This document shows, in pieces, positions 12,780 to 23,881 of a stretch of 64,000 nt of DNA. The position numbers were made by a program, and so were the translations under genes. The DNA is taken from positions 10,554,501-10,618,500 of the forward strand of contig JAHQIY010000001.1 in NCBI GenBank assembly GCA_019054805.1. The letters run 5' to 3'. The notes beneath the pieces are model-generated. The model ran no database searches. It was not told the DNA's origin and saw nothing but the letters and a program-made list of their open reading frames with translations. The first letter of the stretch is position 1. Each line of letters opens with the position of its first letter. The stretch is from Brachionus manjavacas (lineage: Eukaryota > Rotifera > Eurotatoria > Ploima > Brachionidae).

Positions 12780-13075
12780 CTTCTATTCTGGAGTTGAGGA
12801 GTCAGATGAGGCAAACGGTGGCGTAGCAGCATGGGCGCATTGAACGAGCGCATCATCTGGGTCAAATTCAGCTCGCGAAATGTTGTAACAACGATAAGTT
12901 GTCATGCGTCAACAGAGGAGGCAACAGAATAGCAAAAGGAAAGTTTTTATGAACAGCTGCAAGTTGTTTTGCCGAAGGTACCTAAGAGAGACGAGTTCCT
13001 TGTAGAGCTCAAAAACAAATTTGGTGTTTTGGGCGACCAAGGTGAAGACCTGGAATAGAGCTGGGCTCGAGTCAT
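12780..13075 (+). mobile_element. RTE-like retrotransposon endonuclease fragment
   Basis: This stretch is less AT-rich than its surroundings. Plus-strand translation around 12890-13030 gives VTTISCHASTEEATE, then a stop, then KESFYEQLQVVLPKVPKRDE. That fits the apurinic-type endonuclease of RTE/BovB-like elements (Y/HAPTE-A---KD-FY-QLQ-V---VP-RD). The expected GDFNAKVG strand is gone and several stops are present, so this is a dead fragment. Confidence 0.6.
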
Positions 13076-13841
13076 ACACACAATTATAACTTTATAAATT
13101 GCCTTGAGCAATCTTAGTCTTAAGATTAGATTTTAAGAGGCATTATAAATTAAAGAGGTATTATAAAGCGCTATCCATTTTACTTCGAACTTCTAAACTT
13201 CTATTTTAATTTGATACTACACCATTGATACAAGCAAATTAATTAATAGACTAGTGACCATGTCTAAAAAAAACTTAATAACACTTTATCTTTTTGTTAG
13301 TTCAAGGTTAATCAACAGGCTAGTGCCGTTGTCATAAAAGACCGATTGGCACTTCTTTTATTTGATTTAAAAATCTTTGAATATTAAAAAAAAATGTTGT
13401 TTATAAAATCATTTAAAAAAGTAAATCATCGAAGTATTTAAGCTAAATTTTTTGAATTTTTTTACAAAATCTTTAAATAACAAATTAATATTATTGAATA
13501 TTGAATGCTTGAATGTTGCAAACTTCAACATTGATCTCTTGATCACAACGCTATTCATCAGGTTTGTATAAAAAAATCCAAAAGTTTTTTCACAATTTGC
13601 TGTTTTTGATGCTGATTCAATCATTTTCTCACTATTCCTTAAATTGTATTTCAAATTTCTTTAGTCGTTTTTTTTTCGATTTCAATCGTTTCTATTATGT
13701 TTAAACTGATAAGTTTAACTATAATTTTTAAAAATTTTTACAAGAATTTTAATGATTTTCAAATTTAAGTAGGTTTAAAAGAAAATTAAATTTATTGTTA
13801 ATTAGTTTATTGAAAAAAAAATAAAATTTAAATTATTTTTA

Positions 13842-14000
13842 CCGTATTCCCTCGTTCGATTTTGCTGCACCATAAGCCAAACTACCAGCTTTTGAACCAT
13901 GCACCAAAGTACATCTCACTAATGCTAAAAAATATTTAATTTGTTATTTTTATTTGTATGTCTTGTTTTTAGTGCAGCATAATCGAACGAGAGAATACGG
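13842..14000. mobile_element. 159-bp MITE with about 29-bp terminal inverted repeats
   Basis: The left end CCGTATTCCCTCGTTCGATT...GCTGCAC and the reverse complement of the right end CCGTATTCTCTCGTTCGATT...GCTGCAC differ at only two positions over 29 bases. The centre (about 100 bp) is unrelated AT-rich sequence. No clear target duplication is visible on either side, so the superfamily is undetermined. It has no coding capacity. Confidence 0.7.
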
Positions 14001-14104
14001 AATTAATAAAAAATTAATATTAATATTTCACAATAGGACAAATTTTCTCCTTACTAAGAAAAAGAGATAAAAGAATGCATAAGAATCTTAAAGATTTATT
14101 CATT

Positions 14105-14590
14105 TTTAAATCTGTATCGAGCTAATGCTCCTTCAGAATAAAAATATATAAAAAAAAATAAAAATAAAGCTAAAAAAGATAAAATTAAACAAAAAAAAAT
14201 TAACAGAAAAAAAGGATAAAAAAGTCTAAGTAATGAAAAGAAAATTAAAAACGATAAGTTCAAATAGCTAGAGGTAAGAAGACATGTTTAGATATTAGAT
14301 AGCTCAGAAAAAAAAGAAAAAATTGTTAGATTGCAATTAAACAATGGAGTGGAATATTCGATATATCTTGATTCGAAACCTTCTCTGTTTTCTTCCACCA
14401 GTGTGGCGACCTTATTCATTCATATAAAATTAATATAAAATAAATTATAATATAAAATTATTATGCATTCTTTTCTTCCACCAGTGTATTTTTATTTTTT
14501 TGTACAGAATGACTCAATCCTGCCCTGACTCTCACTCAACTCAAAAAGTAGATTTTTTTGAGTCCAATTTAATGCCTGATAATTTGACTT
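14105..14590 (-). mobile_element. LINE 3' end, same family as 33790-35450
   Basis: CGAGCTAATGCTCCTTCAGA at about 14119 begins a match, on the minus strand, to the 3' end of the LINE at 33797 onwards; flanking blocks (CAATGGAGTGGAATATTCGA, CTCAACTCAAAAAGT) match 34012-34140. Inside it, a 17-base direct repeat (TTTTCTTCCACCAGTGT at 14388-14404 and 14471-14487) flanks a short AT-rich insert. No ORF is intact. Confidence 0.6.
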
Positions 14591-14978
14591 TTTTCTAATT
14601 ATTTAAATTGTAACTTACCTGAATCCTGAAGTAAGCGGAATATTCTGCTTTTATTCCGCTCGATTTGGATCAATAGAACTCTGCTGCACAATTGAACTTG
14701 AGCTGGATTCTACAACTGCTTTGTGGTAAATAAAATTGATCATTTTCATGACATGTGCCTAATTAATACCATTGTAGAAGTTGATTAAAAAATAAATATT
14801 TAATTAGTTAAGAAATTTTATTTGTTCGTTTAAAAGCACCTAGTATTAGATTATTTAGAGAATAAGTATTTCGATTCAAAGTCACATTCAAATAAGGCAA
14901 TTATATTTCACTGTTTCCTTTTTAAGAAGAGCTAATGAAAATTTGCTTTGGTTTTAGCATTCAGAAATTTTTAAAGAA

Positions 14979-16481
14979 ATGAGTTCTGAGAAGCAACTTT
15001 CCAAAAAACTTGAAACTCTTGTAGAAAAGACTTCAATTCATGGTCTATCAAACATATTCCTATCAAAAAAACCACTTAACAAATTCTTCTGGCTTACTTT
15101 ATTTGCAATTTTTACCTCCTTGGCAATATGGTTTGTGGAAAAAAATATAAATGAATATTTGAAATTCGATGTACATACTGAGTTGAAAATTGTTCGAAAA
15201 ACTAAGCTAGAATTTCCTGCAATTACATTTTGTAATCTAGAGCTATGTGGATTCGAAAACTATGACTTTTCGTCATATCTTAAAAAACATAAACAAAATG
15301 AAGAAACTCGCTTAAACAGAAACAATGACAATGAAATAGAGAGAAATCTGAGAGAGCAAAACATAAAAACCAATTTGTTTTGGGCCAGAGAAGTTTTTTT
15401 GCGCAAATATGATCCTTTTACTTTGGAAAACGTATTAAAAGAGACATCGGATCTTCTAAAAAGAATGCTTATTAACTGCACTTTTAATCAAGATTTGTGT
15501 TCATTTGAAGATTTTGAATTTTACGGAATCGGAGAATTTACCAAATGTTTCAAATTTAACTCGGGTCACAATATTCACAGCCAAGAAATCCCCATTAGAA
15601 ATGTTTCTAGATTTGACAAAAATCATGGATTAAAAATTGAGCTGAATTTGGGTCGGGACAAAAATTGCAAATCACCATTTACCACAACTTCCGGTTTGGC
15701 GGTTTATATACACGAACCTAGCTACAGTCTAACCGAGGACGATGACGCTATTTTGGTTCAGCCAAACACTCAAGTAGACATAGCTATGGAGTTAACAAGT
15801 GTCAAGAAACTTCCAGAACCATATAGTGATTGCTACAAAGACTTAACGTTAGTCAAAATTGAAGACAAAAGTTTGATAGTGGAAACTTTACAATTGATCA
15901 ATGTGTATACCCAACAATATTGTCTACAATTGTGTTATCAAAAATTTTTGATAAAAAACTGTGATTGCTATGAAAACTTTTTGTATAAGTTTAATCCTGA
16001 GAATGTAAAAAAATGCACAAAATTTATTGATTCATTGTACACTTGTCAATATTTGATAAGAAAATTGTTCTACAATGGAATAAATGAACTACCTTGTCTA
16101 TCAAAATGTCCAAAAGGTATTTTAATTCTTTAAATTAAATTAAATTTAAGGCAAATTTATTTAGAATGTGAATTTGTGAAGTATGATTCAACTGTATCAA
16201 GCTCGGCTACTGATTACGAATATAAGAAAAGTGACGACAATATGGTGTTGGTCAATGTTTACTTTAAAACAGGATCAATAACCGAAATAAGAGAAAAACC
16301 GGCAATTTTGTTCACGACTTTGATTTCGAACCTAGGAGGAGTAATGGGGTTGTTTATAGGCTTCAGTTTTTTGAGCGTTGTCGAAATTTTGGAATTCTTT
16401 TTTGAATTAATCTTCAATTTTAAAGAAAAATTTAATGGTAAAAAAGAGCCAAAGAATATTTCAAGTTTTATTAAGGATTAA
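14979..16481 (+). CDS. DEG/ENaC family sodium channel subunit 1 of tandem trio
   Basis: Two exons, 14979-16116 and 16165-16481, joined by a 48-bp GT-AG intron in phase; 484 residues. Cytosolic N-terminus with the gating His-Gly motif (SIHGLSNIF, residues 21-22), first membrane helix at about 35-57, then EFPAITFCN at the top of TM1. A Cys-rich extracellular domain follows, including CLQLCYQKFLIKNCDCYENF and LSKCPKECEFVKYDSTVSSS. The C-terminal helix NLGGVMGLFIGFSFLSVVEI carries the G-x-S selectivity filter (GFS). All diagnostic elements of a trimeric amiloride-type Na+ channel subunit are present. The activating stimulus (acid, peptide, mechanical) cannot be read from sequence. AATAAA lies about 100 bp past the stop. 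Unlike its two downstream paralogues it has an intron. Confidence 0.93.
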
Positions 16482-16680
16482 AGAAAAAATTTGATTAAAA
16501 TTTATGACACTTTTATTGATTAATTATTGTCTTTTTATGTTTTTTGATGATTTCCTAATTATAAAGTTTTCAAGTGTTTTTAAATAAAAATTTAATTAGC
16601 TGACTTTAAAAATAATGTTTTCTATTTATTTCTAAACAAATAAACTAACAATTTGAATAATAATTTAAATTGTATTCGAT

Positions 16681-17398
16681 GGGTGTACCTAAAATAAGAA
16701 ATGTTTTTCAATAGAACATGCACTAATTTACAGAACAAAATAGGGAATAAAATTCTCTTAAAAATACGTAATATACAATTAAAGTAGCTAATATTTTAGA
16801 TATAACTGAATTTAAATTTAAAAAAAATTGTCATGGAAAAAAAAAACAAATAAATCTTATCTAGATGGTCTTCATCGCATTGGTTTAACACCCGAATCTA
16901 AATAAAAAGTACAAAACCAAAAATTTTTTTAAATTTATCTAAAATGAAAAATGAAAACATCTATCTTAATTGTCACAACCAATTGATGCTGGTCTAGAAG
17001 TAATCACAATTTTACAAAATAGACAAGTACAATACAACCTTTTTAATTCAATTCTTTAAAATTTTCATGGATAAAAGGTTCATATTCAGCCTCGACATAA
17101 GTAATGTTTTTGAAATTATTAAATAATTAAAGTAAATAAATTTTCTGTGTCTGTTCCGTAACTTATTCCATATTTTAGCAAGAATTCCAAGAAAATTTTT
17201 TTTTGAACATTAGTAAATTCATTATTTGATTGCATATTCCCTATTTTTAAGAGAATTTTGTTTCACATTATTGCATGATCTTGTTCCGTTTTTTGTTCCG
17301 TAAATTATTACATGTTCCATAGAAAAACGTTCCATAAAAAAATTCAAGTCCTCATTCCATTCCAGCATTTCGTTGTTGCGTTCCGGGTTTTAGGGACC
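16681..17398. mobile_element. 718-bp non-autonomous DNA transposon with 8-bp TSD
   Basis: TATTCGAT occurs directly before (16673-16680) and after (17399-17406) the element, an exact 8-bp target duplication. The ends form imperfect inverted repeats: left GGGTGTACCTAAAATAAGAA against right complement GGTCCCTAAAACCCGGAACG, with a better-matched inner block (TTCTGTAAATTAGTGCATGT against TTCCGTAAATTATTACATGT) and another near TTCTCTTAAAAATA. No ORF is present. Eight-base duplications fit hAT or P superfamilies. It sits between the first two DEG/ENaC genes. Confidence 0.75.
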
Positions 17399-17654
17399 TA
17401 TTCGATTTGGTTTTTTTTAGCTCGTTTTTTGAATATCGTATGCCAGAAATTAAACAAGATTCATGATAAATGGAAATTTTTTATTTAAATTTTCAAAAAG
17501 AATATAATTTTTTTTTCTCGTTAATAAATTTATCATATTTTGATTTATTCTTATTTAAAAAATTTTTCAAATCTAGGAAAATCGAATACCTGACCGCAAA
17601 AGGTATTTCTATATAAGAATTGATCGAAAAAACTAAGCTAAGCTTTAAATAAGT

Positions 17655-17715
17655 CATTTTAGTCATTAAGTCAAGAATTTAAAAAAAATTTAAATTTTTG
17701 ACTTAATGACTTTTG
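17655..17715. repeat. Near-perfect hairpin
   Basis: TAGTCATTAAGTCAAGAATT and its inverted partner AAATTTTTGACTTAATGACT are separated by a few bases around 17685. This forms a stem of about 25 bp. It could be a tiny MITE core; no function is evident. Confidence 0.5.
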
Positions 17716-18095
17716 CCCAAGTTTGTATTAAAGGCATACTTTTTGTAGTAAATCAATTTTTTCCAATCACTGTAATGATAAATCATTATTTAGCTCAAAC
17801 GTCTGTAACTAATTCATTCATTCTCTGTTTTTTATTTTTCCTAATAATTATGGTAAATTAATATATTATCAAAAAAATTTAATTATTTAAAATTTTTCAA
17901 AACTTAGGTCATGAACAATTTCAAACTGTAGAATCAAATTTCTTAATACTCGATAAAAAAATTTAAATAAAATAATTAAAAAAATGTTGTACGTGTCAAA
18001 TTAACATTGGATTTATTTCTTTTATTTAATAGCTTTTAAATCAAATCATTAAAAATTAAATATATATATAATAGTAAAAATTTATTTTTTTGAAA

Positions 18096-19532
18096 ATGCT
18101 GAAAAACATATTTCAAGAAAAATTTGACCATTGGTTCAATAATACAAAATTGCATGGAATACCGCTGATAAAAATTTCCGAAACGAAACTTGTCAAAGCA
18201 TTTTGGCTTATTTGTTTCTTCGCTGCATTCACAACATGTGCCTCTTTCTTAATCAAAGACATAATTAAATTTTTAAAACATGATGTTGAAACAGTGATTA
18301 AAATTTCTCGAGACACAAACTTTGTATTTCCAACCGTATCTTTTTGCAAATTACAATTATGTAGTGAAGAAATGAGCAATTTAAATGAAGAAATCCTGAT
18401 CAAAAAACTTAACCAAACAAGACAAATTACTTCTGAAGATAATTTATTGTCTATTCCTTTGCCAGATATAATTAAAATTCTGCGAAATAATTTTGTTCAA
18501 AAATCTAACCTGACCATGATTAGTCCATTAAAAGGTAACTTAATAAGTTGTCTTTTTAGTGGTGATCTTTGTTCTGTTAATGATTTTGAATATTTTCAAC
18601 TAAATGAGTTTCAGAACTGTTTTAGATTTAACGGTAATCTGAACAAACCCAAGCTTTCCCGGAGATTTGGCAAAGCATATGGGCTCGAGATGGAATTGTT
18701 CATAGGCTTAAAGAATAAATGCTTTTCACCGTTACCAAGCACTCATGGTCTTTCAGTTTATTTGCATGACGCGAGCAATTTTATTGGGAATGATGCTTAT
18801 GGAGTCCAACTTTCAACTGGAACCGAAACAAACATTGCTGTGGATCGAACATTTATCAGCCGTAAGCCCAAACCTTATTCAAACTGCATTGATATTAAAA
18901 ACAACGAAAATAGCCAATTAGTACAGAAAACCTTCAATTACACTGGTGGCTACTCGCAAGCAACCTGCTTTAAATTTTGTGATCAAGAATTTTTTATCAA
19001 AAAATTTGGATGCTATGACAGGTACTTGCCTTTCGATAGAATAAATCTTTACCAAGAGTGTGATCATGATATAATTGAAGAGATAAAGGAGACCTATTAT
19101 GGAAAGTCTTTGGACAAAGAATGTTTAAAAGAGTGCCCACAAGGATGCGAGTATACTAAATATGACCTGACGGTTTCCAGTTCACTATTCCCGACTAAAA
19201 CATATTCAAAGATAATGATGTATAATGAGAATATAAGCAAAAATTTTGATCTTGAAAACCAACAATTTGAAAATGAATACAAAAAAGCTTTGACTAGTGT
19301 TTTATCTGTGAAAATTTACTTTAAAAGTGATCTGGTTACAAATGTGAGACAGAAGCCAAAGATTAGTAATGAGGTTTTTATTTCAAATATTGGCGGAACA
19401 TTGGGCCTATTTTTAGGACTAAGCTTAATTAGTGTGCTTGAGTTTATAGAATTTTTGATAGAAATATGTGTCATGTACTTTTATAATTATATTCAAAAAA
19501 GGAAAAATAAGATTAATAGTTTAAAAAAATAG
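18096..19532 (+). CDS. DEG/ENaC family sodium channel subunit 2 of tandem trio
   Basis: Intronless ORF of 478 residues. The first ATG in frame is 18096; the upstream TTG at 18090 need not be used. His-Gly gating motif at residues 20-21 (KLHGIPLI), TM1 about 34-56, VFPTVSFCK after it. The extracellular domain has the conserved Cys ladder (GDLCSVNDFEY, CFKFCDQEFFIKKFGCYDRY, CLKECPQGCEYTKYDLTVSS) and several N-glycosylation sites. TM2 region NIGGTLGLFLGLSLISVLEF holds the G-x-S filter (GLS). It is a clear paralogue of the genes on either side and complete by family standards. Loss of the intron present in subunit 1, at the same CP-x-x-C-E position, separates it from that copy. Confidence 0.94.
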   Translation: MLKNIFQEKFDHWFNNTKLHGIPLIKISETKLVKAFWLICFFAAFTTCASFLIKDIIKFLKHDVETVIKISRDTNFVFPTVSFCKLQLCSEEMSNLNEEILIKKLNQTRQITSEDNLLSIPLPDIIKILRNNFVQKSNLTMISPLKGNLISCLFSGDLCSVNDFEYFQLNEFQNCFRFNGNLNKPKLSRRFGKAYGLEMELFIGLKNKCFSPLPSTHGLSVYLHDASNFIGNDAYGVQLSTGTETNIAVDRTFISRKPKPYSNCIDIKNNENSQLVQKTFNYTGGYSQATCFKFCDQEFFIKKFGCYDRYLPFDRINLYQECDHDIIEEIKETYYGKSLDKECLKECPQGCEYTKYDLTVSSSLFPTKTYSKIMMYNENISKNFDLENQQFENEYKKALTSVLSVKIYFKSDLVTNVRQKPKISNEVFISNIGGTLGLFLGLSLISVLEFIEFLIEICVMYFYNYIQKRKNKINSLKK

Positions 19533-20506
19533 GCCTTGTTGTGTTGATACCAAACTGGTGATGTTAAACAGTATCAAAATACAGAAAAGCATATCAGTTA
19601 TCTATACAAATAATCATTAATATATATTGTCTAGGCGTTCATAAATCAAAAGGAATTGCTAATTTTTAAATATAGATTTTTTTCCATCTTGTAATCGTGA
19701 TTTTTTGTGATTGTTGTCAATCTAATGCTTTAGTATCATACTATAAAATGAAGGAATAAAAATATTAATTGTTTTTCTTAATTTTTTGTTATTATTAATT
19801 GTTTTATTATTTAAAAAAATAAACAAAATTTTAATTAAAAAATATTTCATTGCTGATTGATTAATATTTTTATTATGACTTGAATTTAAAAATCTTTGAA
19901 ATGAATCGTGATTTTTCAATTAAACAAAATTCCAATTTTTCAATTTTTTCGTTCATTCGAAGTTCAAGAGCTTGTAAGGTAGCTTTCATCGAGGGTTGGT
20001 TCAAAAGGTTATTATTTATTATAGGAATCATTGAAATGTTGTAGAGTTTGGAATTAAAAGCATAATGTGTCCAAAAAACCTCTCTTCAGATTTAACGTAA
20101 ACTTTTTTTTTGCATGAAAATAAAAATATTCTATAATCGAAATTGATTAATTACATTTTTTGGATGGAAAAAAATCCATCATTTATTTCTCCTGCTTTTT
20201 CAAACCTAGTAAAGATATAAATTTGAATACGATGCTTTTTTTCTTTTATTTTAAACTTTTTGAAAAAGCTTTATTTTTTCAATAATATTTAAAAAAAAAT
20301 TTTTTTAAATTTTTCAAAAAATTTAATTTAATTTTAAGTGACTTGAAATTAAAAAATAAAACCTAAAAAATTAATTTCTTTTAACACTAAAATATTGAGC
20401 CCTTTAGATGTTTATTAATAATTTAAAAATCAATAGTTATATATGATATATTTAGTCACGTAAATTTAGATTGAATTAAATTTCGTTTTAAAAAATTATT
20501 TGATAA

Positions 20507-21781
20507 ATGAATGCTAAATTTATTAAATTCAAGTGTTTGACTTGGGGGCAGAACACAACATTTCATGGCTTACCGCATATATTTACTACTCAAAAGCTAT
20601 CAATTCAAGTTTTATGGATCGTATGCATTTTGATTTCTTCAAGCTATGGTCTTTATCTCATAATCAAAAATTTAACCTTTTTTCTAAATCATGAGGTTAT
20701 AACTATTTTTGAAATAGCTAGTAAAGCAGACCCAACTTTTCCAACAATATCTATTTGCAATTTGAATACATGTAAATCCAAAGTGAAGAACAATTGCGGA
20801 AATTTGGATCAAAGTTCAACCGAATCAATTGGTGATTATTTAATGGAATGCAAATTTGACGGAAAAAATTGTAACATTTCGGACTTCTTTGGGTTTTACT
20901 TGGACGACTACAGAAGATGCTATCAGTTCAATGGCCGCCATACTAGCATTAAACGGTCTAGAACTGGTAAAAGCAATGGACTAAATCTGAAATTAGAATT
21001 TAGTAACTGGACAAATTGTTGCCAATTAGATAACATGGCTCTTTATGTTCATAATCATCCAGATTGGATTTCTGAGGATTTAAGCGGATACCTGATAAAT
21101 TATGGAATTGAAACTGATGTGGCAATTGAGAGAACTTTGTATACCAAAAAGCCCAAGCCGTACAGTAATTGTATCAAGGATTTGAATGAAGAGGTCGATT
21201 CAGTTTATGTCTACAGAACTTTCCGCTACATTAAAACTTATGTCCAACAAATTTGCATTTATTTGTGTTTCCAAGATTATTTAGCAAATAATTTGGGTTG
21301 TTATGATTCTGATCTGCCCAAATATGGCGATAAAAATTTTCCAAAGTGTTCGGATTTATATCATTCTAACATGATTAAATATAAACTTTCATCTAGCAAA
21401 CAATACGATCAATGTTTGACAAAATGTCCTGTTGAATGTGAGCTTCAAACTTACAGAGTAACTTTGTCTCAGCTTAAGTATTTGTTTTATGCTTTTGAAA
21501 AAGAAAAAGATTATAAAATGAGATGGGAAAATGAGACAAGAAGTTCATACCGTAGTGTATCATTGAATGTATATTTCAAGTCTGATATTTATACCAAAGT
21601 TGATGAAGATGAAGCTATGCATTTTTCAGATTTTTTGTCTAAAGTTGGTTCTACGATGGGCATCTTTTTGGGAATAAGTGTTTTGTCATTAGCGGAAATT
21701 GTAAATTTAGTTCTTGAAATTATCATGCTCATAATAGAGGAAAGAAAAAATAAGACAAATGCACAAAAGACAAAAGCTTAA
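20507..21781 (+). CDS. DEG/ENaC family sodium channel subunit 3 of tandem trio, shortened ectodomain
   Basis: Intronless ORF of 424 residues from ATG 20507. His-Gly motif at residues 20-21 (TFHGLPHIF), TM1 about 33-55, TFPTISICNLNTC after it. Compared with its neighbours it lacks about 45-60 residues between that segment and the next Cys pair (ECKFDGKNCNISDF), the region following the first extracellular strand. The remaining Cys framework is kept: CIYLCFQDYLANNLGCYD, CLTKCPVECELQTY. The TM2 segment is KVGSTMGIFLGISVLSLAEI, with filter GIS and Ser in place of the second Gly of the usual GG. It appears functional rather than broken, since the frame is open throughout. AATAAA lies about 45 bp after the stop. 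Confidence 0.93.
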   Translation: MNAKFIKFKCLTWGQNTTFHGLPHIFTTQKLSIQVLWIVCILISSSYGLYLIIKNLTFFLNHEVITIFEIASKADPTFPTISICNLNTCKSKVKNNCGNLDQSSTESIGDYLMECKFDGKNCNISDFFGFYLDDYRRCYQFNGRHTSIKRSRTGKSNGLNLKLEFSNWTNCCQLDNMALYVHNHPDWISEDLSGYLINYGIETDVAIERTLYTKKPKPYSNCIKDLNEEVDSVYVYRTFRYIKTYVQQICIYLCFQDYLANNLGCYDSDLPKYGDKNFPKCSDLYHSNMIKYKLSSSKQYDQCLTKCPVECELQTYRVTLSQLKYLFYAFEKEKDYKMRWENETRSSYRSVSLNVYFKSDIYTKVDEDEAMHFSDFLSKVGSTMGIFLGISVLSLAEIVNLVLEIIMLIIEERKNKTNAQKTKA

Positions 21782-22434
21782 ATGAAAAATAATATCCAAA
21801 ACAAAAAAAACTTTTTCCCATTAATTAATAAAATATTAAATTAATTATTTATTTTTTTTACTAATTTTTTTACAAAACAAGTTCGATGGATCTCGGGACT
21901 CGACCCCTTTGAAATCTTAAATATGATATTTTTTTGTTTTTCTAATTAAAATTTAATCTTTATTTCTTATTTCTTTTATTTTTCTTGTGTTAAAATTAAG
22001 TTCGAACCCGAATTCGAACTATTTTGAAAAATTTATAAAAGAGAATAAAGTTTTAAAATTTAATTTACATTAAATAATTGGAGTTGAATTTTTGGATATT
22101 TCAATATTTAATTTTTTTTGAAAAGTATGTATTGAAACATTTTTTTATTGCAATACTTTGCTATATAATACATTAAAATTTAAAAAACTTGGCGACTCTT
22201 AGCCGCGTGAGTACCTCACTTGAAGCCTTGACATATGGTCATGTACGGAAAGTTGACCTAGTTCAGGAGTTCTAGGCGGCTGTTCAATTTTTTTTTTAAA
22301 CGGTTAACGACGCGATAAATCGAGTTGGTTGATTACCACCCTGCGTCTCACAAAATTCTATAAATTTTTGTTTTTATAGTTTTTGTTTTCGAGTCTTTTA
22401 TTATTAAAAACTTTTTGAAAAAAATTGAAGCTTA
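21782..22434. other. Intergenic, partly of higher GC, unassigned
   Basis: AT-rich DNA with a palindromic GTTCGAACCCGAATTCGAAC at about 21998 and a balanced-composition stretch at about 22190-22350. Neither matches a tRNA cloverleaf or a protein family that I can recognise. Confidence 0.4.
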
Positions 22435-23135
22435 AATAGTTATTTTCAATCAGTGTTTATGATTGATGATGAATCTAAACCTTTTCCAGCTTTTGATAGA
22501 GTCACTGAATTTATTTGTTCTAATGATATTGATCGAATTTCAAACAGTGAAAAAGCTTTAAAGAAGTTGACCTCATTGAATGTTAACAAGACATGTGGAC
22601 CAGATCTTGTTAGGAATATTGTTTTAAAAAAAGCAGCCTTAGGACTAGTGGTCCTAATTACATTATTGTTTCGATTATCTCTTTCATAGGAGAAATTACC
22701 TTTAATTTGGAAGATGGCGAATGTGACGCCCCTTTTTAAGAAAGGGCTTAATGCATGTAATTACCGTCCCGTTTCTCTAACAAGTGGTATTTGCAAGATT
22801 CTTGAGAGTTTGCTTAAGGATCATATGTTGGCTTTTCTTTTAAAGCATAATCTATTATCTGATTCACAACACGGCTTCATGCCAAAAAATCATGCTCAAC
22901 AAATTTACTAGAATCGCTGGATTTTATCACGTCAGCTCTTAACAGAGGTTTATCTGTCGATATTTTATACACTGATTTTTCGAAAGCATTTGACAGAGTA
23001 TCGCATAGATTGTTATTATATAAACTTATATGGTTTTACTGATATGATTAGCTTTTGGATAAGTGACTTTCTACACGAGAGGAAGCAACGTGTTATTTTG
23101 GGTTCAACTATGTCATATTGGTTAGATTTTTGTAG
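22435..23135 (+). mobile_element. Degenerate Jockey/CR1-like reverse transcriptase fragment
   Basis: Across several frames the plus strand reads NVNKTCGPDLVRNIVLKKAA, then WKMANVTPLFKKG, ACNYRPVSLTSGICKILESL, LLSDSQHGFMP, a YTDFSKAFDRVSHR block (about 22970-23010) and ISFWISDFLHERKQRVILG. These are the ordered fingers and palm landmarks of non-LTR reverse transcriptases up to just after motif A. Frameshifts and stops at 22687, 22909 and beyond show it is dead. The GxPQGS and FADD motifs are missing, so it is truncated at its 3' side. Confidence 0.8.
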
Positions 23136-23364
23136 ACATTTTATGAATTTATGTCTTTATTTTTTTTTCAATTTAGTGTTATATTATTTTAATGTCAATT
23201 TTGAGAGTTTATTATTCGTTTTAATATTGTCAAATTTTAATTCGTTTCATCCGAAAAATAAATAAATATACAATTTATGACATAAAATTTAAAAGCAAAT
23301 CATTCTCAAATTATTTCTAAAACCAGTCTCCCGCCTGACATAGTAAATTTAAATTTTTATTTAT

Positions 23365-23665
23365 TTATTGTCCGCATCTAAGGCGTCGTCCTACCTTACG
23401 TCGCCCTTGAGGTGTCCATTGAAGGGCCCTTTTTGGTATCCGTGTATCTTTCATTCTAAGTACATGCCCGAGCCATCGCAGCCTTTTGTTCTTAATGCAT
23501 TGACTTAATGGTTCTGAATTTGTTGTTGTGTAAAGCTCAGCATTTGACAATGTCTCAGGCCAGTGCCCTATTAATTTTGACCACAGCAAAATCGATTGAC
23601 CTTATCAAAGGCTTTACTTGCATCTATCGCGTTTAAGTTCGCTCTTATTCCGTCTATTAAATAGA
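23365..23665 (-). mobile_element. Second LINE fragment: RT motif A fused to the ORF2 C-terminus
   Basis: On the minus strand, AIDASKAFDKVN (about 23590-23640) is RT motif A. Soon after it an open 74-residue frame (23589-23365) contains CIKNKRLRWLGHVLRMKDTR and IPKRALQWTPQGRRKVGR, the conserved C-terminal end of endonuclease-reverse transcriptase ORF2 proteins. Several hundred residues normally lie between these two parts, so the copy carries a large internal deletion. It belongs to a different family from the fragment just upstream on the other strand. Confidence 0.75.
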
Positions 23666-23881
23666 ACAGCCTCTCTAAGAGTAAACACCGCATGTGTACA
23701 TGGTGAATAAAAATTAAATACAATGCCTGTTTGGAAATAATTTAAAATGAAATTTGATAAAATTTTTTCTATTGTAAAAAAAATTTATCGGTCAAAAACT
23801 TATTTTTTTAATAATCAATTGATTTTAGTAACATTTTCATGTTTGTAAAAAATTGAATTTCAAAGTATAAAATATTGAAAC

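Noticed and set aside
13409..13654. 81-residue minus-strand frame
   Set aside because: No domain, signal or conserved feature, in a region of decayed repeats; probably chance or LINE debris.
21990..22025. Possible tRNA T-arm (GTTCGAACCC...GAAC)
   Set aside because: No acceptor, D or anticodon arms can be placed around it; it is simply palindromic.
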